Assembly: GCF_963666675.1 (NCBI RefSeq)
Contig: NZ_OY762929.1
Span: 2,232,001 to 2,296,000, forward strand
Origin: an uncultured Desulfobacter sp.
GTDB lineage: Bacteria; Desulfobacterota; Desulfobacteria; Desulfobacterales; Desulfobacteraceae
Direction: 5' to 3'
DNA length: 64,000 nt
A program made the position numbers and the translations under genes. Below are positions 26,676 to 35,513 of this stretch, piece by piece (within the stretch, counting starts at the first letter, position 1; each line of letters starts with the position of its first letter). The notes beneath the pieces were generated by a model. The model was given only the letters and a program-made list of their open reading frames with translations, had not been told where the DNA came from and ran no database searches.

Positions 26676-27713
26676 ATGCTTACCGCAGACCAAATAGCTG
26701 CTATGGTCAATGCCCGGATACAAGGTGATCCGGGCAAAGCCATTTCCGGGGTGTCTTCCTTTGATGATGCCGGACCAGAGGATTTGACTTTTGCAGTGGA
26801 CCACTCTTTTTTTTCCCGACTGGATGAAACCAATGCCGGTATTATCCTTGTACCCAATGGCGCCCCTGGGGTTTCAGGTACGACGCTTCTTTGCTCGGAT
26901 AACCCGAAACTTGCCTTTTTTAAGATTGTTGAGCATCTGATGCCGTCAGAGCCGTTGACCGGGTCTATTCACCCGTCTGCTGTTATCGCCGATGACTGTG
27001 CTATCGGCGACGGCACACGCATTGATGCCCATGTCAGCATTGGGCCGGGCTGCACCATCGGCAGCGGTGTTCACATCATGGCCAATGCGGTGATCGGGAA
27101 GCAATGCCGGATCGACGACGCCTGCCGGATCAGCCCCAACGTCACCCTGGTGGATAAAACACAGGTCGGTAAACTGTCCATTATTCATCCCAATTGCGTC
27201 ATCGGCTCTGACGGATTTGGATTTGTCCAGGACGGTCACGCCCATGCCAAGCTGGTACATACCGGGTATGTCCAAATCGGCGAGGGCTGTGAAATCGGCG
27301 CCTGTAATACCATTGACAGAGGCACCCTGGGCATCACACGCATCGGAAACGGCGTTAAAACGGACAACCAGGTCCATATCGCCCATAATGTTAAGATCGG
27401 TGATAATACACTGGTGGTTGCCCAGGTGGGAATTGCCGGCAGCACCACCATCGGTAAAAACGTGATTATTGCCGGCAAAGCTGGGGTTTCCGGGCATCTG
27501 GATATCGGTGACGGGGCCATTGTCGGACCCTATGCCGGTGTCAGCGCCAATGTTTCCCCGGGTCAGATTGTTTCGGGTATCCCCCACATGCCCCATAAAA
27601 TCTGGCTGAAAGTGTCCCGCATTATACCCCGGCTACCCAGTTTCAGAACACAATTGCTTTCCCTTGAAAAACGGATAAAAAAGTTGGAAAGCAACCGTAC
27701 GGAGCAATCATGA
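26676..27713 (+). CDS. lpxD: UDP-3-O-(3-hydroxyacyl)glucosamine N-acyltransferase
   Basis: This 345-residue enzyme adds the second acyl chain in lipid A synthesis. An N-terminal uridine-binding domain (about residues 1-95) precedes a left-handed beta-helix of hexapeptide repeats (from about residue 100, IGDGTRIDAHVSIGPGCTIG) and a helical C-terminus that begins after IPHMPHKIW. The catalytic His lies in QVHIAHNVKIG, and the NTIDRGT segment is typical. It starts only 3 bp after the skp stop and overlaps lpxA by 4 bp. Confidence 0.96.
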   Translation: MLTADQIAAMVNARIQGDPGKAISGVSSFDDAGPEDLTFAVDHSFFSRLDETNAGIILVPNGAPGVSGTTLLCSDNPKLAFFKIVEHLMPSEPLTGSIHPSAVIADDCAIGDGTRIDAHVSIGPGCTIGSGVHIMANAVIGKQCRIDDACRISPNVTLVDKTQVGKLSIIHPNCVIGSDGFGFVQDGHAHAKLVHTGYVQIGEGCEIGACNTIDRGTLGITRIGNGVKTDNQVHIAHNVKIGDNTLVVAQVGIAGSTTIGKNVIIAGKAGVSGHLDIGDGAIVGPYAGVSANVSPGQIVSGIPHMPHKIWLKVSRIIPRLPSFRTQLLSLEKRIKKLESNRTEQS

Positions 27714-28498
27714 CCCAACCCATTCAACCCATTCATCCAACGGCAATTATCGATTCATCTGCCAAAATAGAAGCGAATGTCACCATCGGCCCGTATACCA
27801 TTGTCAAAGGCGATGTGACCATTGGTGCCGGGACGAGCATCGGCCCTTACTGCACCATCGATGAACATGTCACCATCGGCCCGGACTGTAATATTTTCCA
27901 GTACGCTTCCATTGGCGGTGCCCCCCAGGACCTGAAATTTCACGGTGAAACCACCTACCTGACCATCGGCCGTGGGTCCATTATACGTGAATTTGTCACC
28001 ATCAACAGAGGCACAGGATTTGGCGGCGGATTGACCGCGGTGGGTGAAGAAAATTATCTGATGGCATATACCCACATTGCCCATGACTGTAAAACCGGTA
28101 AAGGTGTGATTCTTGCCAATAACTCAACTTTGGCAGGCCATATTGAAATTGGCGATTATGCCACGGTGGGCGGTCTGGTGGCAATTCATCAATTTGTGAA
28201 AATCGGAGACTATGCGTATATCGGCGGCAAATCCGCCGTGGTCAAAGACATCCCTCCTTTTGTCATTGCCGCAGGTGACAGGGCAACGCTGCATGGCCTG
28301 AACAATGTTGGATTAAAGCGCCATAATTTTGAAACGCCGACCATCCGCCAGTTAAAAAAAGCGTACCGGATATTTTTCCGGATCGGTTTGACCGTGACCC
28401 AGGCCGTGGAAAGAACCAAAGCAGAAGTTGAACAACTGCCGGAAGTTGTCTGTTTTACTGAATTTATAAAGAATTCCAATCGTGGGGTGACACGCTAG
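27710..28498 (+). CDS. lpxA: UDP-N-acetylglucosamine acyltransferase
   Basis: This 262-residue cytoplasmic enzyme catalyses the first step of lipid A synthesis. Hexapeptide repeats (VTIGPYTIVKGDVTIG and following) run to about residue 185, with the catalytic His in YTHIAHDCK. The GAPQDLKFHGE segment and the C-terminal GLNNVGLKRHNF are hallmarks. In many genomes fabZ lies between lpxD and lpxA; here the two overlap by 4 bp, so fabZ must be elsewhere. GGAG precedes the ATG. Confidence 0.96.
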   Translation: MTQPIQPIHPTAIIDSSAKIEANVTIGPYTIVKGDVTIGAGTSIGPYCTIDEHVTIGPDCNIFQYASIGGAPQDLKFHGETTYLTIGRGSIIREFVTINRGTGFGGGLTAVGEENYLMAYTHIAHDCKTGKGVILANNSTLAGHIEIGDYATVGGLVAIHQFVKIGDYAYIGGKSAVVKDIPPFVIAAGDRATLHGLNNVGLKRHNFETPTIRQLKKAYRIFFRIGLTVTQAVERTKAEVEQLPEVVCFTEFIKNSNRGVTR

Positions 28499-28503
28499 CG
28501 TTC

Positions 28504-29355
28504 ATGAACGATTCAGAAGGCAATAGTTGCAATTCCAACATCGGCCTGATTGCCGGCGGGGGGCAGTTTCCGCTGCTTTTCACCCAAAAGGCGCGGGCAA
28601 ACGGTTATAAGGTGATCGGGGTCGGGTTCCGCAGCGAGACCGACCCCGAACTTGCCCAACTGACCCACCGGTTTGAATGGTTGTACCTTGGCCAGCTGAC
28701 CAAACTGATTCGCTATTTTAAATCCCATGGGGTTACCCGGGCGCTGCTCATGGGGTCCATCAGCAAGGCCAATATTTTTAAGGATATAAGACCGGATCTC
28801 AAAGCCCTTGCCTTTATTGCCAAAACCGCAGGCACCCACGATGACAATGTCCTTTCTTCCTTTGCGGATCTTTTGGAGAAGCACGGTATTACCCTGGTGC
28901 CGTCCACCTTTCTTTTACCGGAACTGATCAGCCCCAAAGGATGCTGGACAAAGCGCAAGCCCGACAAGGCGGAAAAAAAAGATATCCACCAGGGCTGGAA
29001 GCTTGCCAAAGCTGTCGGCCACCTTGATATCGGTCAATGCCTGGTTATTTCCAATGGAACGGTGCTTGCCGTGGAAGCCATTGACGGCACGGACGCCACC
29101 ATAGAACGGGGGGGGCGCCTGAGCCGGGGCAACGGCGCCACAGTGGTTAAATTATCCAAACCCAACCAGGATTTACGATTTGATCTGCCGTCATCCGGAT
29201 GCACCACCATTGACACCATGCACCGCTCAGGGGCAACTGTCCTTGTGCTTGAGGCCGGCAAGTCACTCTCCTTTGACCGCGAAAAAATGATTGCCCTGGC
29301 AGACCAGTATAAGATCTGTATCATCGCTGTGACCGAGGATGAGATCCATGACTGA
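28504..29355 (+). CDS. lpxI: UDP-2,3-diacylglucosamine diphosphatase LpxI
   Basis: This 283-residue protein hydrolyses UDP-2,3-diacylglucosamine to lipid X, replacing LpxH. The N-terminal half opens with GLIAGGGQFPLLFTQKARANGYKVIGVGF, and the C-terminal catalytic half carries DIGQCLVISNGTVLAVEAIDGTDATI and later RFDLPSSGCTTIDTMHRSGATVLVLEAGKSLSFDR, all typical of the family. The ribosome site is weak. It overlaps lpxB by 8 bp from the chosen lpxB start. Confidence 0.94.
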   Translation: MNDSEGNSCNSNIGLIAGGGQFPLLFTQKARANGYKVIGVGFRSETDPELAQLTHRFEWLYLGQLTKLIRYFKSHGVTRALLMGSISKANIFKDIRPDLKALAFIAKTAGTHDDNVLSSFADLLEKHGITLVPSTFLLPELISPKGCWTKRKPDKAEKKDIHQGWKLAKAVGHLDIGQCLVISNGTVLAVEAIDGTDATIERGGRLSRGNGATVVKLSKPNQDLRFDLPSSGCTTIDTMHRSGATVLVLEAGKSLSFDREKMIALADQYKICIIAVTEDEIHD

Positions 29356-30499
29356 ACAGTCCCGGCACATCATGATCCTAACCGGTGAACCCTCTGGTGA
29401 CTTTCACGGTGCCGCCCTGGTGGGCGCTTTAAAACAGCTTTGCCCCGGTATCCGGATCACGGGGATCGGCGGTAAAGCCATGGCAGCGCAGGGGGCGGAT
29501 CTTTTTTTCCCCATTGATAAGCTGTCTGCCATGGGGCTTGTGCAGGTGATCCGGCAGTTCGGCACCATCAAACAGGCCTTTTGTCTTGTAAAACGACGAT
29601 TAAAAGCAGATCCGCCTGATGCTGTTGTTCTCATTGATTATCCCGGTTTTAATTTGAAAACCGCCGGTTTTATCAAGCAGCACTATGATATTCCCATCTG
29701 TTACTACATCGCGCCAAAGGTCTGGGCCTGGAACGCCAAGCGCCTGGACACCATTGCAGAGTTCATTGACCATACGGCACTGATTTTCCCCTTTGAAATT
29801 CCCATTTATAAATCCAGAAAAATTTGTGCCACCTATGTGGGAAATCCCCTGGTGGATGAGTACCCCCCAAGCCTGGCTGTCTTAAATAGGCCCGATAAAA
29901 ATGAGTTGCCGAATGATCCGGTCATCGGTCTGCTGCCGGGATCCCGGTCTGCTGAAATTGATAAATTGCTTCCTGTGATGCTGGATTCAGCCGTCCTGAT
30001 TGCCAAAAGAGACTCTCGTTTAAGATGTCTGGTCTCTTCGGGTATTACCCAGCATGAAAATCGTATCCGGCAAATTGTTTCTGACCACCCAAACAGCGAT
30101 TTGTTCCGGATTGTAACAGGACGCCCCAAACAGATTTTTGACCGGGCTCACCTTTTGATTGCCGCATCGGGTACCGTCACCCTGGAAGCGGCATTGAATC
30201 TTGTGCCCACGGTCATTATTTATAAAATGTCCGGTGTGGCGTACCGGCTTGCACGACTGCTTGTAAAAGCCAAATACATTGGGCTGGCCAATCTGGTTGT
30301 CGGTCGTGAGGTGATGCCGGAGTTGATCCAGGACAATGCCAATGCCGAAACCATCAGCGAAACCGTGTGGTCAATGTTGCCTGAACTTGCACATCATAAA
30401 CAGCAGCTTCATGAAGTCCGCAGGCGATTAGGACTGCCGGGGGCACCCAAACGTACAGCAGCCATTGTACTTAACATGATCCATAAGCATGGGGCCTAA
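29348..30499 (+). CDS. lpxB: Lipid A disaccharide synthase
   Basis: This glycosyltransferase of about 383 residues joins lipid X to UDP-diacylglucosamine. The N-terminal ILTGEPSGDFHGAALV and GIGGKAMAAQGADL are family signatures, as are the CYYIAPKVWAWNAKR block and, in the C-terminal half, LLPGSRSAEIDKLLP and AASGTVTLEAAL. ATG at 29348 is chosen because GAGG lies at a usable distance; an in-frame ATG lies three codons earlier. It is the last gene of the envelope operon; an inverted repeat unit follows 60 bp later. Confidence 0.95.
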   Translation: MTEQSRHIMILTGEPSGDFHGAALVGALKQLCPGIRITGIGGKAMAAQGADLFFPIDKLSAMGLVQVIRQFGTIKQAFCLVKRRLKADPPDAVVLIDYPGFNLKTAGFIKQHYDIPICYYIAPKVWAWNAKRLDTIAEFIDHTALIFPFEIPIYKSRKICATYVGNPLVDEYPPSLAVLNRPDKNELPNDPVIGLLPGSRSAEIDKLLPVMLDSAVLIAKRDSRLRCLVSSGITQHENRIRQIVSDHPNSDLFRIVTGRPKQIFDRAHLLIAASGTVTLEAALNLVPTVIIYKMSGVAYRLARLLVKAKYIGLANLVVGREVMPELIQDNANAETISETVWSMLPELAHHKQQLHEVRRRLGLPGAPKRTAAIVLNMIHKHGA

Positions 30500-30559
30500 A
30501 CACGTTGTTTGACATATTCAGACAAAAGCGATTAAATTATCCATCTTAATAAGATTAAA

Positions 30560-30655
30560 ATAACGGCCATGGGCCGACCTGACATATCAACGGCCAGGCT
30601 TAAGCCCACAATGAAAATGAAATTAACTCAGCAACTTATGGAAACTTTTATATCA
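30560..30655 (-). repeat. Single C-type hairpin repeat unit, inverted
   Basis: Read on the minus strand this matches unit C of the two arrays: the GTGGGCTTAAGCCTGGC arm, TGATATGTCAGGTC and the ending CCCATGGCCGTTAT. It lies between lpxB and the CNNM-family gene, both on the plus strand. Its 5' hairpin has decayed. It shows that units occur singly and in either orientation. Confidence 0.75.
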
Positions 30656-30675
30656 ATTAGGAACTATTACGGGTT

Positions 30676-31923
30676 ATGAGTATCGAAGTGACCTTGTTGT
30701 GCATCTGTCTGTTTTTATCCGGTTTTTTTTCCATGTCGGAAACAGCGCTTTTTTCCATTTCAAGGGTCAAAGCCTTCCACATTTCTAAGGACGGTTCAAA
30801 TTCCGGCCGGCTTATCCTGGAGATGAAAGAAGACTCCCACACCCTTTTGACCACCATTCTCATCGGCAACAACCTGGTTAATATCGGTGCATCCGCCCTT
30901 GCCACCTCCCTTGCCATTTCCCAATTTGAGTCCAATGCCGTGGGGATCGCCACTGGTGCCATGACCCTTCTGATTCTTGTGTTCGGAGAAATTTTCCCCA
31001 AATCCTTTGCCAACCACAACAATGTAGTGGTGTCAAGGGCGGTCATATACCCCATATACTGGTTGTCAAAAATTTTATGGCCTTTGATTTTCGTGCTCAA
31101 TTTCATACCCAAATTGCACGGCGTTATAGACAATTCCCAGGATACCGTGACCGAAGATGAGTTGATGACCATGGTGGAAGTGGTTGAAGGTGAAGGGGAG
31201 ATCAAAGAAGAAGAGATGGAGTACATCACCAATATCTTTGAGTTTGACGACACCTATTGCTCGGAGATCATGACCCCCAGAGCCGACATGTTTGTGGTGG
31301 ATGCCGCCGAAGGGTTGGACATTCCAAGGGTTTTAAAAACAGGATTTTCACGTATTCCGGTCATTGAAGATACCATCGATAATATTGTCGGCATTCTGCA
31401 CATCAAGGATCTGTTTTCCAAATATTTGGAAAACAATGACTGCAAGGTCCCCCCGGAAGGCCTTGATGTCAAGACGATTATGAAAAAGCCCTATTTTATC
31501 CCCGAATCAAAGAAACTGGATTCACTGCTCAAGGCTTTTAAAGCAAAAAAAAGCCATATGGCCGTTGTCGTTGATGAATATGGCGGTGTGTCCGGTATTG
31601 TAACCCTTGAGGATGTGGTGGAAGAAATTTTTGGTGAAATTGCCGACGAGTCGGATAAAAATACACCGGATATTGTGCAGATCAAGGGGAATAAATGGCT
31701 GGTAGCGGGTAAAACAGATATCTACCACGCCAACAAAGAATTGAATCTGGGTATTCCTGAATCAACTAATTACGATACGGTCTCAGGATTTTTCCTGGAA
31801 CTTGTGGAGCGTATTCCCAATCCCGGGGAGTCCGTCCGAATGAATAACTGGATGTTTACTGTAAAGGACATGGACGGCAACCGGATTCAATCATTTATCA
31901 TTAAGCCGGCCGAAGAGGCCTGA
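30676..31923 (+). CDS. CNNM / HlyC-CorC family membrane protein with CBS pair
   Basis: A 415-residue inner-membrane protein. A CNNM domain with about three membrane segments (residues 1-190; the first region reads LSGFFSMSETALFSISRVKAF, and TILIGNNLVNIGASALAT is typical) is followed by two CBS domains (about 205-330, beginning IMTPRADMFVVDA) and a CorC_HlyC domain (about 345-410). Such proteins are linked to magnesium or cobalt efflux and salt tolerance; the family is often annotated as hemolysin, for which there is no basis here. The gene stands alone between the lpx operon and the pheA leader. Confidence 0.92.
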   Translation: MSIEVTLLCICLFLSGFFSMSETALFSISRVKAFHISKDGSNSGRLILEMKEDSHTLLTTILIGNNLVNIGASALATSLAISQFESNAVGIATGAMTLLILVFGEIFPKSFANHNNVVVSRAVIYPIYWLSKILWPLIFVLNFIPKLHGVIDNSQDTVTEDELMTMVEVVEGEGEIKEEEMEYITNIFEFDDTYCSEIMTPRADMFVVDAAEGLDIPRVLKTGFSRIPVIEDTIDNIVGILHIKDLFSKYLENNDCKVPPEGLDVKTIMKKPYFIPESKKLDSLLKAFKAKKSHMAVVVDEYGGVSGIVTLEDVVEEIFGEIADESDKNTPDIVQIKGNKWLVAGKTDIYHANKELNLGIPESTNYDTVSGFFLELVERIPNPGESVRMNNWMFTVKDMDGNRIQSFIIKPAEEA

Positions 31924-31969
31924 TGAACAGTATGCATTAAAATATTATTGACAGCCTGAATCGAATCTA

Positions 31970-31996
31970 TTGACAGATCCGGATCGGGCGTATACA
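31970..31996 (+). promoter_or_regulatory. Candidate promoter of the pheA-aroE-aroA operon
   Basis: TTGACA at 31970-31975, with TATACA at 31991-31996 (15-bp spacer) or TACAGT at 31993-31998 (17-bp spacer). A second TTGACA at 31948 has no -10 box. Transcription from near 32003 would include the Phe/Tyr leader peptide and the attenuator. Confidence 0.45.
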
Positions 31997-32122
31997 GTTT
32001 CAGCAAAATATATAAGACCCATGGACTGATTGGGTTTATTAATTTCCGGGTTCGGCTGCAACGAGAGTTAAAAGGTCTGTGTTGCTTGTACAGACGACTT
32101 ATAAAGGGAAAAAGATAGTTCG

Positions 32123-32200
32123 ATGATATTTAGCTTCAGCAAAAATTTTTATTTTAGCACTCGATTTTATAGAAAGGACAGCCTGCCTGTGGACTACTGA
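32123..32200 (+). CDS. Phe/Tyr-rich leader peptide of the pheA attenuator
   Basis: The ATG opens 25 codons, of which five are Phe (positions 3, 5, 9, 11, 15) and three are Tyr (10, 16, 25). Eight of 25 is far above chance, and the peptide lies about 95 bp before pheA with a terminator hairpin between them. CTGCCTG (32183-32189), inside its last codons, can pair with CAGGCAG (32238-32244) in the terminator's left arm. Low Phe-tRNA should stall the ribosome at the Phe codons, leave CTGCCTG free and prevent termination. The ribosome site is modest (AAGGGA, rather far upstream). Confidence 0.75.
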   Translation: MIFSFSKNFYFSTRFYRKDSLPVDY

Positions 32201-32227
32201 TTTTCCATAAATGTAACTAAAATCACT

Positions 32228-32268
32228 AAAACCGCAGCAGGCAGAAGCCTGAGGCGGTTTTTTATTTT
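32228..32268 (+). terminator. Attenuator terminator before pheA
   Basis: AAAACCGC-AG-CAGGC pairs with GCCTG-AG-GCGGTTTT around an AGAA loop, followed by a T-rich run (TTTTTTATTTTT). The left arm overlaps the segment that can pair with the leader peptide's CTGCCTG. This is a classical transcription attenuator 27 bp before the pheA start. Confidence 0.82.
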
Positions 32269-32294
32269 TAGCTGATTATAAAAAGGAAATTAAC

Positions 32295-33434
32295 ATGACA
32301 GACCGTGAGACCAAAAATCAAGACATTCAAGAAGAGACCGGGGGCAGTCCGTCTGCACTGTCGCCGCTTCGTGATGAAATCGACCGCATTGATGAACGCA
32401 TTCTTGAATTGATCAATCAACGCCTTGAGATCGGAAAAAAGGTAGGTGAGATCAAAAAACAGAAGGGCAGTCAGGTGCTGGACCGCACCCGGGAGCGCAT
32501 GGTGATCGAACGGCTTTTTCAGCTGAATCCAGGCCCTGCGGATGAAAGCCTGATCCAGTATCTTTTCAATGTTATCATTACGGCCACAAGGGAAATCCAG
32601 AGGCCAAGGACCGTTGGTTTTTTAGGCCCCCTGGCCAGTCATTCTCATATTGCAGCCCTTCATTATTTCAATCACTGCGGGGAATTTGTGGAGCAGCCCG
32701 GTTTTTTTGATATCTTCAATAACCTTGAGCGAAAAGAGCTGCATTTCGGCATTGTTCCCGTTGAGAACTCCATTGAAGGGGCTGTCAACTCCACCCTTGA
32801 TCTGTTCGCCGAATTCGATATTGAAATTACGGCAGAGCATTATGAGCCTGTTTCCCACGATCTGTTATCCATCTCAGGCGATCTTAACGATGTTAAAACC
32901 GTTTACTCCCACCCCCAGGCCATTGCCCAGTGCAAAAACTGGTTGAAGAAACATCTACCCCATGCCATAGTCATGGAGACCACGTCCACATCCAATGCGG
33001 CGCTGCTGGCCTCCAAGGATGAACAGATTGCGGCCATTGCGTCGGGCAAGGCGGCTCATTTTTATAACTTGCTGCCGGTGGCATCTAAAATACAGGACCG
33101 TGCCGGTAATATTACCCGGTTTCTTGTGGTCGGGGGAGATCGCCCGGAAAGAACAGGCAATGATAAAACATCAATCATGTTTGCTACGAACCACACGCCC
33201 GGCGCACTTTTCAGGGCGCTTTCGCCCGTTAACCGGTCCGGTCTGAATATGGTGAAGTTAGAATCCAGACCCACGCGTCACTACAACTGGAGCTATCATT
33301 TTTTTATGGACATTGAAGGACACATCCAGGACGAAATCGTATTTCAAACCATTGAGCAGATTCGAAGCCAGGCCCTGTACTTAAAGGTGTTGGGATCATA
33401 CCCCATTTCTGAAAAACAGGAGACAATCGAATGA
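32295..33434 (+). CDS. pheA: Bifunctional chorismate mutase / prephenate dehydratase (P-protein)
   Basis: This 379-residue enzyme converts chorismate to prephenate and then to phenylpyruvate. The chorismate mutase AroQ domain (about residues 22-100) has LRDEIDRIDERILELINQRLEIGKKVGEIK. The dehydratase domain (about 105-285) has PVENSIEGAVNSTLDLF and the catalytic TRF in NITRFLV. The ACT domain (about 295-370) has the Phe-binding ESRPTRHYNWSYHFFMDIEGH, so feedback inhibition by phenylalanine is likely. It is the first gene after the attenuator and overlaps aroE by 4 bp. Confidence 0.96.
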   Translation: MTDRETKNQDIQEETGGSPSALSPLRDEIDRIDERILELINQRLEIGKKVGEIKKQKGSQVLDRTRERMVIERLFQLNPGPADESLIQYLFNVIITATREIQRPRTVGFLGPLASHSHIAALHYFNHCGEFVEQPGFFDIFNNLERKELHFGIVPVENSIEGAVNSTLDLFAEFDIEITAEHYEPVSHDLLSISGDLNDVKTVYSHPQAIAQCKNWLKKHLPHAIVMETTSTSNAALLASKDEQIAAIASGKAAHFYNLLPVASKIQDRAGNITRFLVVGGDRPERTGNDKTSIMFATNHTPGALFRALSPVNRSGLNMVKLESRPTRHYNWSYHFFMDIEGHIQDEIVFQTIEQIRSQALYLKVLGSYPISEKQETIE

Positions 33435-34231
33435 TTGATGCCGACACCCGGTTATATTGTGTATTCGGTAACCCTGCGCGGCATTCCAAAGGGCCTTTGA
33501 TCCATAATGCAGCGTTTAAAGACAAGCAGATTAATGCCGTTTATCTCGCTTTTGAAGTTCAGGATGCAACCGGCGCCGTAAAGGCCGTTCGAACACTTCC
33601 CATCCAGGGTGCGTCGGTGACCATTCCTTTCAAGGAATCCATCATGGAACATCTTGACTGGATCGACCCCACAGCCCAAGCCATTGGTGCCGTAAACACC
33701 ATCGTCAATGATGAGGGTGTATTAAAAGGCTATAATACCGATTGTCAGGCCGCAGTTGCCCCACTTATTCCCTTTGGTATTGCCGGCAAAACCGTCTGCA
33801 TCGTGGGGGCCGGTGGTGCGGCCCGGGCGGTTGCCCATGGCATTGCCGCCCAAAATGGGGATATCATCATCACCAATCGAACTGAAGAAAAGGGCCGGGC
33901 TCTGGCCGAAACGGTCAACGCTCGTTTTATCCCTGCCGATGAGATGGCAGACATCCGGACGGATGTGGTCATTAACACCACAAGCATCGGCATGACACCC
34001 CAGGCGGACAAAATAAGTTTTCCGCCCGAATTATTAACCGCCGGTATGGTGGTCATGGATGTGGTGTATACACCGCTGAGTACCCGACTGCTTGAAACGG
34101 CGGAACAAAGAGGGTGCAGCACCATCGACGGTCTATCCATGTTCATTGCCCAGGCCGCCGCCCAGTTTGAATTATGGACAGGCAAATCCCCTGATACTGA
34201 TCTGATGCGGAACATCGTTATAAATAATTAA
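33431..34231 (+). CDS. aroE: Shikimate dehydrogenase (NADP+)
   Basis: This 266-residue enzyme reduces 3-dehydroshikimate to shikimate. The N-terminal substrate domain has LYCVFGNPARHSKGPLIHNAAF and the NTIVNDEGVLKGYNTDCQA region with the catalytic Lys in VTIPFKE. The Rossmann domain has VGAGGAARAVAHGIA and the basic NRT patch for NADP. Overlap of 4 bp with pheA suggests translational coupling and control by the upstream attenuator. Confidence 0.96.
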   Translation: MIDADTRLYCVFGNPARHSKGPLIHNAAFKDKQINAVYLAFEVQDATGAVKAVRTLPIQGASVTIPFKESIMEHLDWIDPTAQAIGAVNTIVNDEGVLKGYNTDCQAAVAPLIPFGIAGKTVCIVGAGGAARAVAHGIAAQNGDIIITNRTEEKGRALAETVNARFIPADEMADIRTDVVINTTSIGMTPQADKISFPPELLTAGMVVMDVVYTPLSTRLLETAEQRGCSTIDGLSMFIAQAAAQFELWTGKSPDTDLMRNIVINN

Positions 34232-34242
34232 AGGAGATGGCT

Positions 34243-35502
34243 ATGAAGCAGGTAGTTCCCAGAAATATCCAGGACCAGGTGGTCCAAATCCCAGGCTCCA
34301 AGAGCATTTCACACCGGATGCTGATTTGCGCCGCCTTGGCAGACGGCATCTCAGAAATTTATAATGTGCTGGACAGCCAGGATATTTCACTTACCCGCAA
34401 AACCCTGGTGTGCATGGGGGCGCAAATTGAAAGTAGAGAGGACGGGGTCCTGACGGTAGCAGGATTCGGCGGACGGCCGAAACCCTGGCCGGATCCCATC
34501 CACCTGGGCAATTCCGGCACCTCCATGCGTCTTTTGGCGGGCATTGCCGCCCTTGGCAGCACCCCTTATACCCTGACCGGGGATGAGCGCATGTGCCAAC
34601 GGCCCATGGGGGAGCTGATGGACGCCCTGGGCGGGATTCGAATCAGTGCATCTTCCCAGAATAGTGACGGCACGCCGCCGGTGGTGATCCAGGGCGGTGA
34701 CCGCAACGGAGGGCGTACCCTGCTTGACTGCTCCCGGTCAAGCCAGTACCTGTCGGCGCTGCTCATGGCCGGGGCCTTTTTTGACCAGGGGCTGGTGATT
34801 GATCTCACCGGGCCCGCCGTGTCCCAGCCCTATATTGATTTAACTTTGGATGTGATGAATCAGTTCGGGGTCAGTGCCTTTCAGGTATCCGACACCTGTT
34901 ATGAGGTCCCGGGGGCCCAGACTTACACGGCCGGCACCAGATCCGTGGAACCCGATCTTTCCAATGCCGGTTATTTCTGGGCAGCAGGCGCGATCACCGG
35001 TGCGGATATCGGGGTGGACAATATCGGTACCGCCTCGTTGCAGGGAGATTTGAAACAGGCCTATATATTTGAAAAGATGGGGTGCACGGTCGATCATGAC
35101 GGCCGGGTATTGCGGGTCAAAGGGGATGCGTTGCAGGGGGTGGATGTGGATATGTCCGATACCCCGGATGCGGTGCCGGCTGTGGCTGTGACAGCCGCCT
35201 TTGCCCAGGGCACCACCCGGATTTCCAATATCGGCCATCTGCGGGTGAAAGAGTGCGACCGCATTGATGCGGTGTGTTCCCAGCTGAAAAAAATGGGCAT
35301 TAACGCTGTCCAGGGACCGGATTTCATGGAAATTACCGGCGGCACACCCCACGGGGCACAGATTGAAACCTTTAACGACCATCGTATTGCCATGGCCTTT
35401 GCGGTTGCAGGTCTTCGGGTGGACGGCGTGAAAATTGAAAATCCAGTGTGCGTGGAAAAATCATTTCCCACATTCTGGCAGCTTTTTGAATCCCTTGCCT
35501 GA
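34243..35502 (+). CDS. aroA: 5-enolpyruvylshikimate-3-phosphate synthase
   Basis: The 419-residue enzyme joins phosphoenolpyruvate to shikimate-3-phosphate. The N-terminal VQIPGSKSISHRMLICAALA and the LGNSGTSMRLLAG loop are signatures, with the C-terminal RVKECDRIDAV and FNDHRIAMAFAVAGL. AAGGAG lies 6 bases before the ATG at 34243; an ATG at 34237 overlaps that site. The gene is 11 bp after aroE. A short GCCTG/CAGGC hairpin with a T-run at its stop codon may be a weak terminator before the repeat array. Confidence 0.95.
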   Translation: MKQVVPRNIQDQVVQIPGSKSISHRMLICAALADGISEIYNVLDSQDISLTRKTLVCMGAQIESREDGVLTVAGFGGRPKPWPDPIHLGNSGTSMRLLAGIAALGSTPYTLTGDERMCQRPMGELMDALGGIRISASSQNSDGTPPVVIQGGDRNGGRTLLDCSRSSQYLSALLMAGAFFDQGLVIDLTGPAVSQPYIDLTLDVMNQFGVSAFQVSDTCYEVPGAQTYTAGTRSVEPDLSNAGYFWAAGAITGADIGVDNIGTASLQGDLKQAYIFEKMGCTVDHDGRVLRVKGDALQGVDVDMSDTPDAVPAVAVTAAFAQGTTRISNIGHLRVKECDRIDAVCSQLKKMGINAVQGPDFMEITGGTPHGAQIETFNDHRIAMAFAVAGLRVDGVKIENPVCVEKSFPTFWQLFESLA

Positions 35503-35513
35503 GCAGGCTTTTT

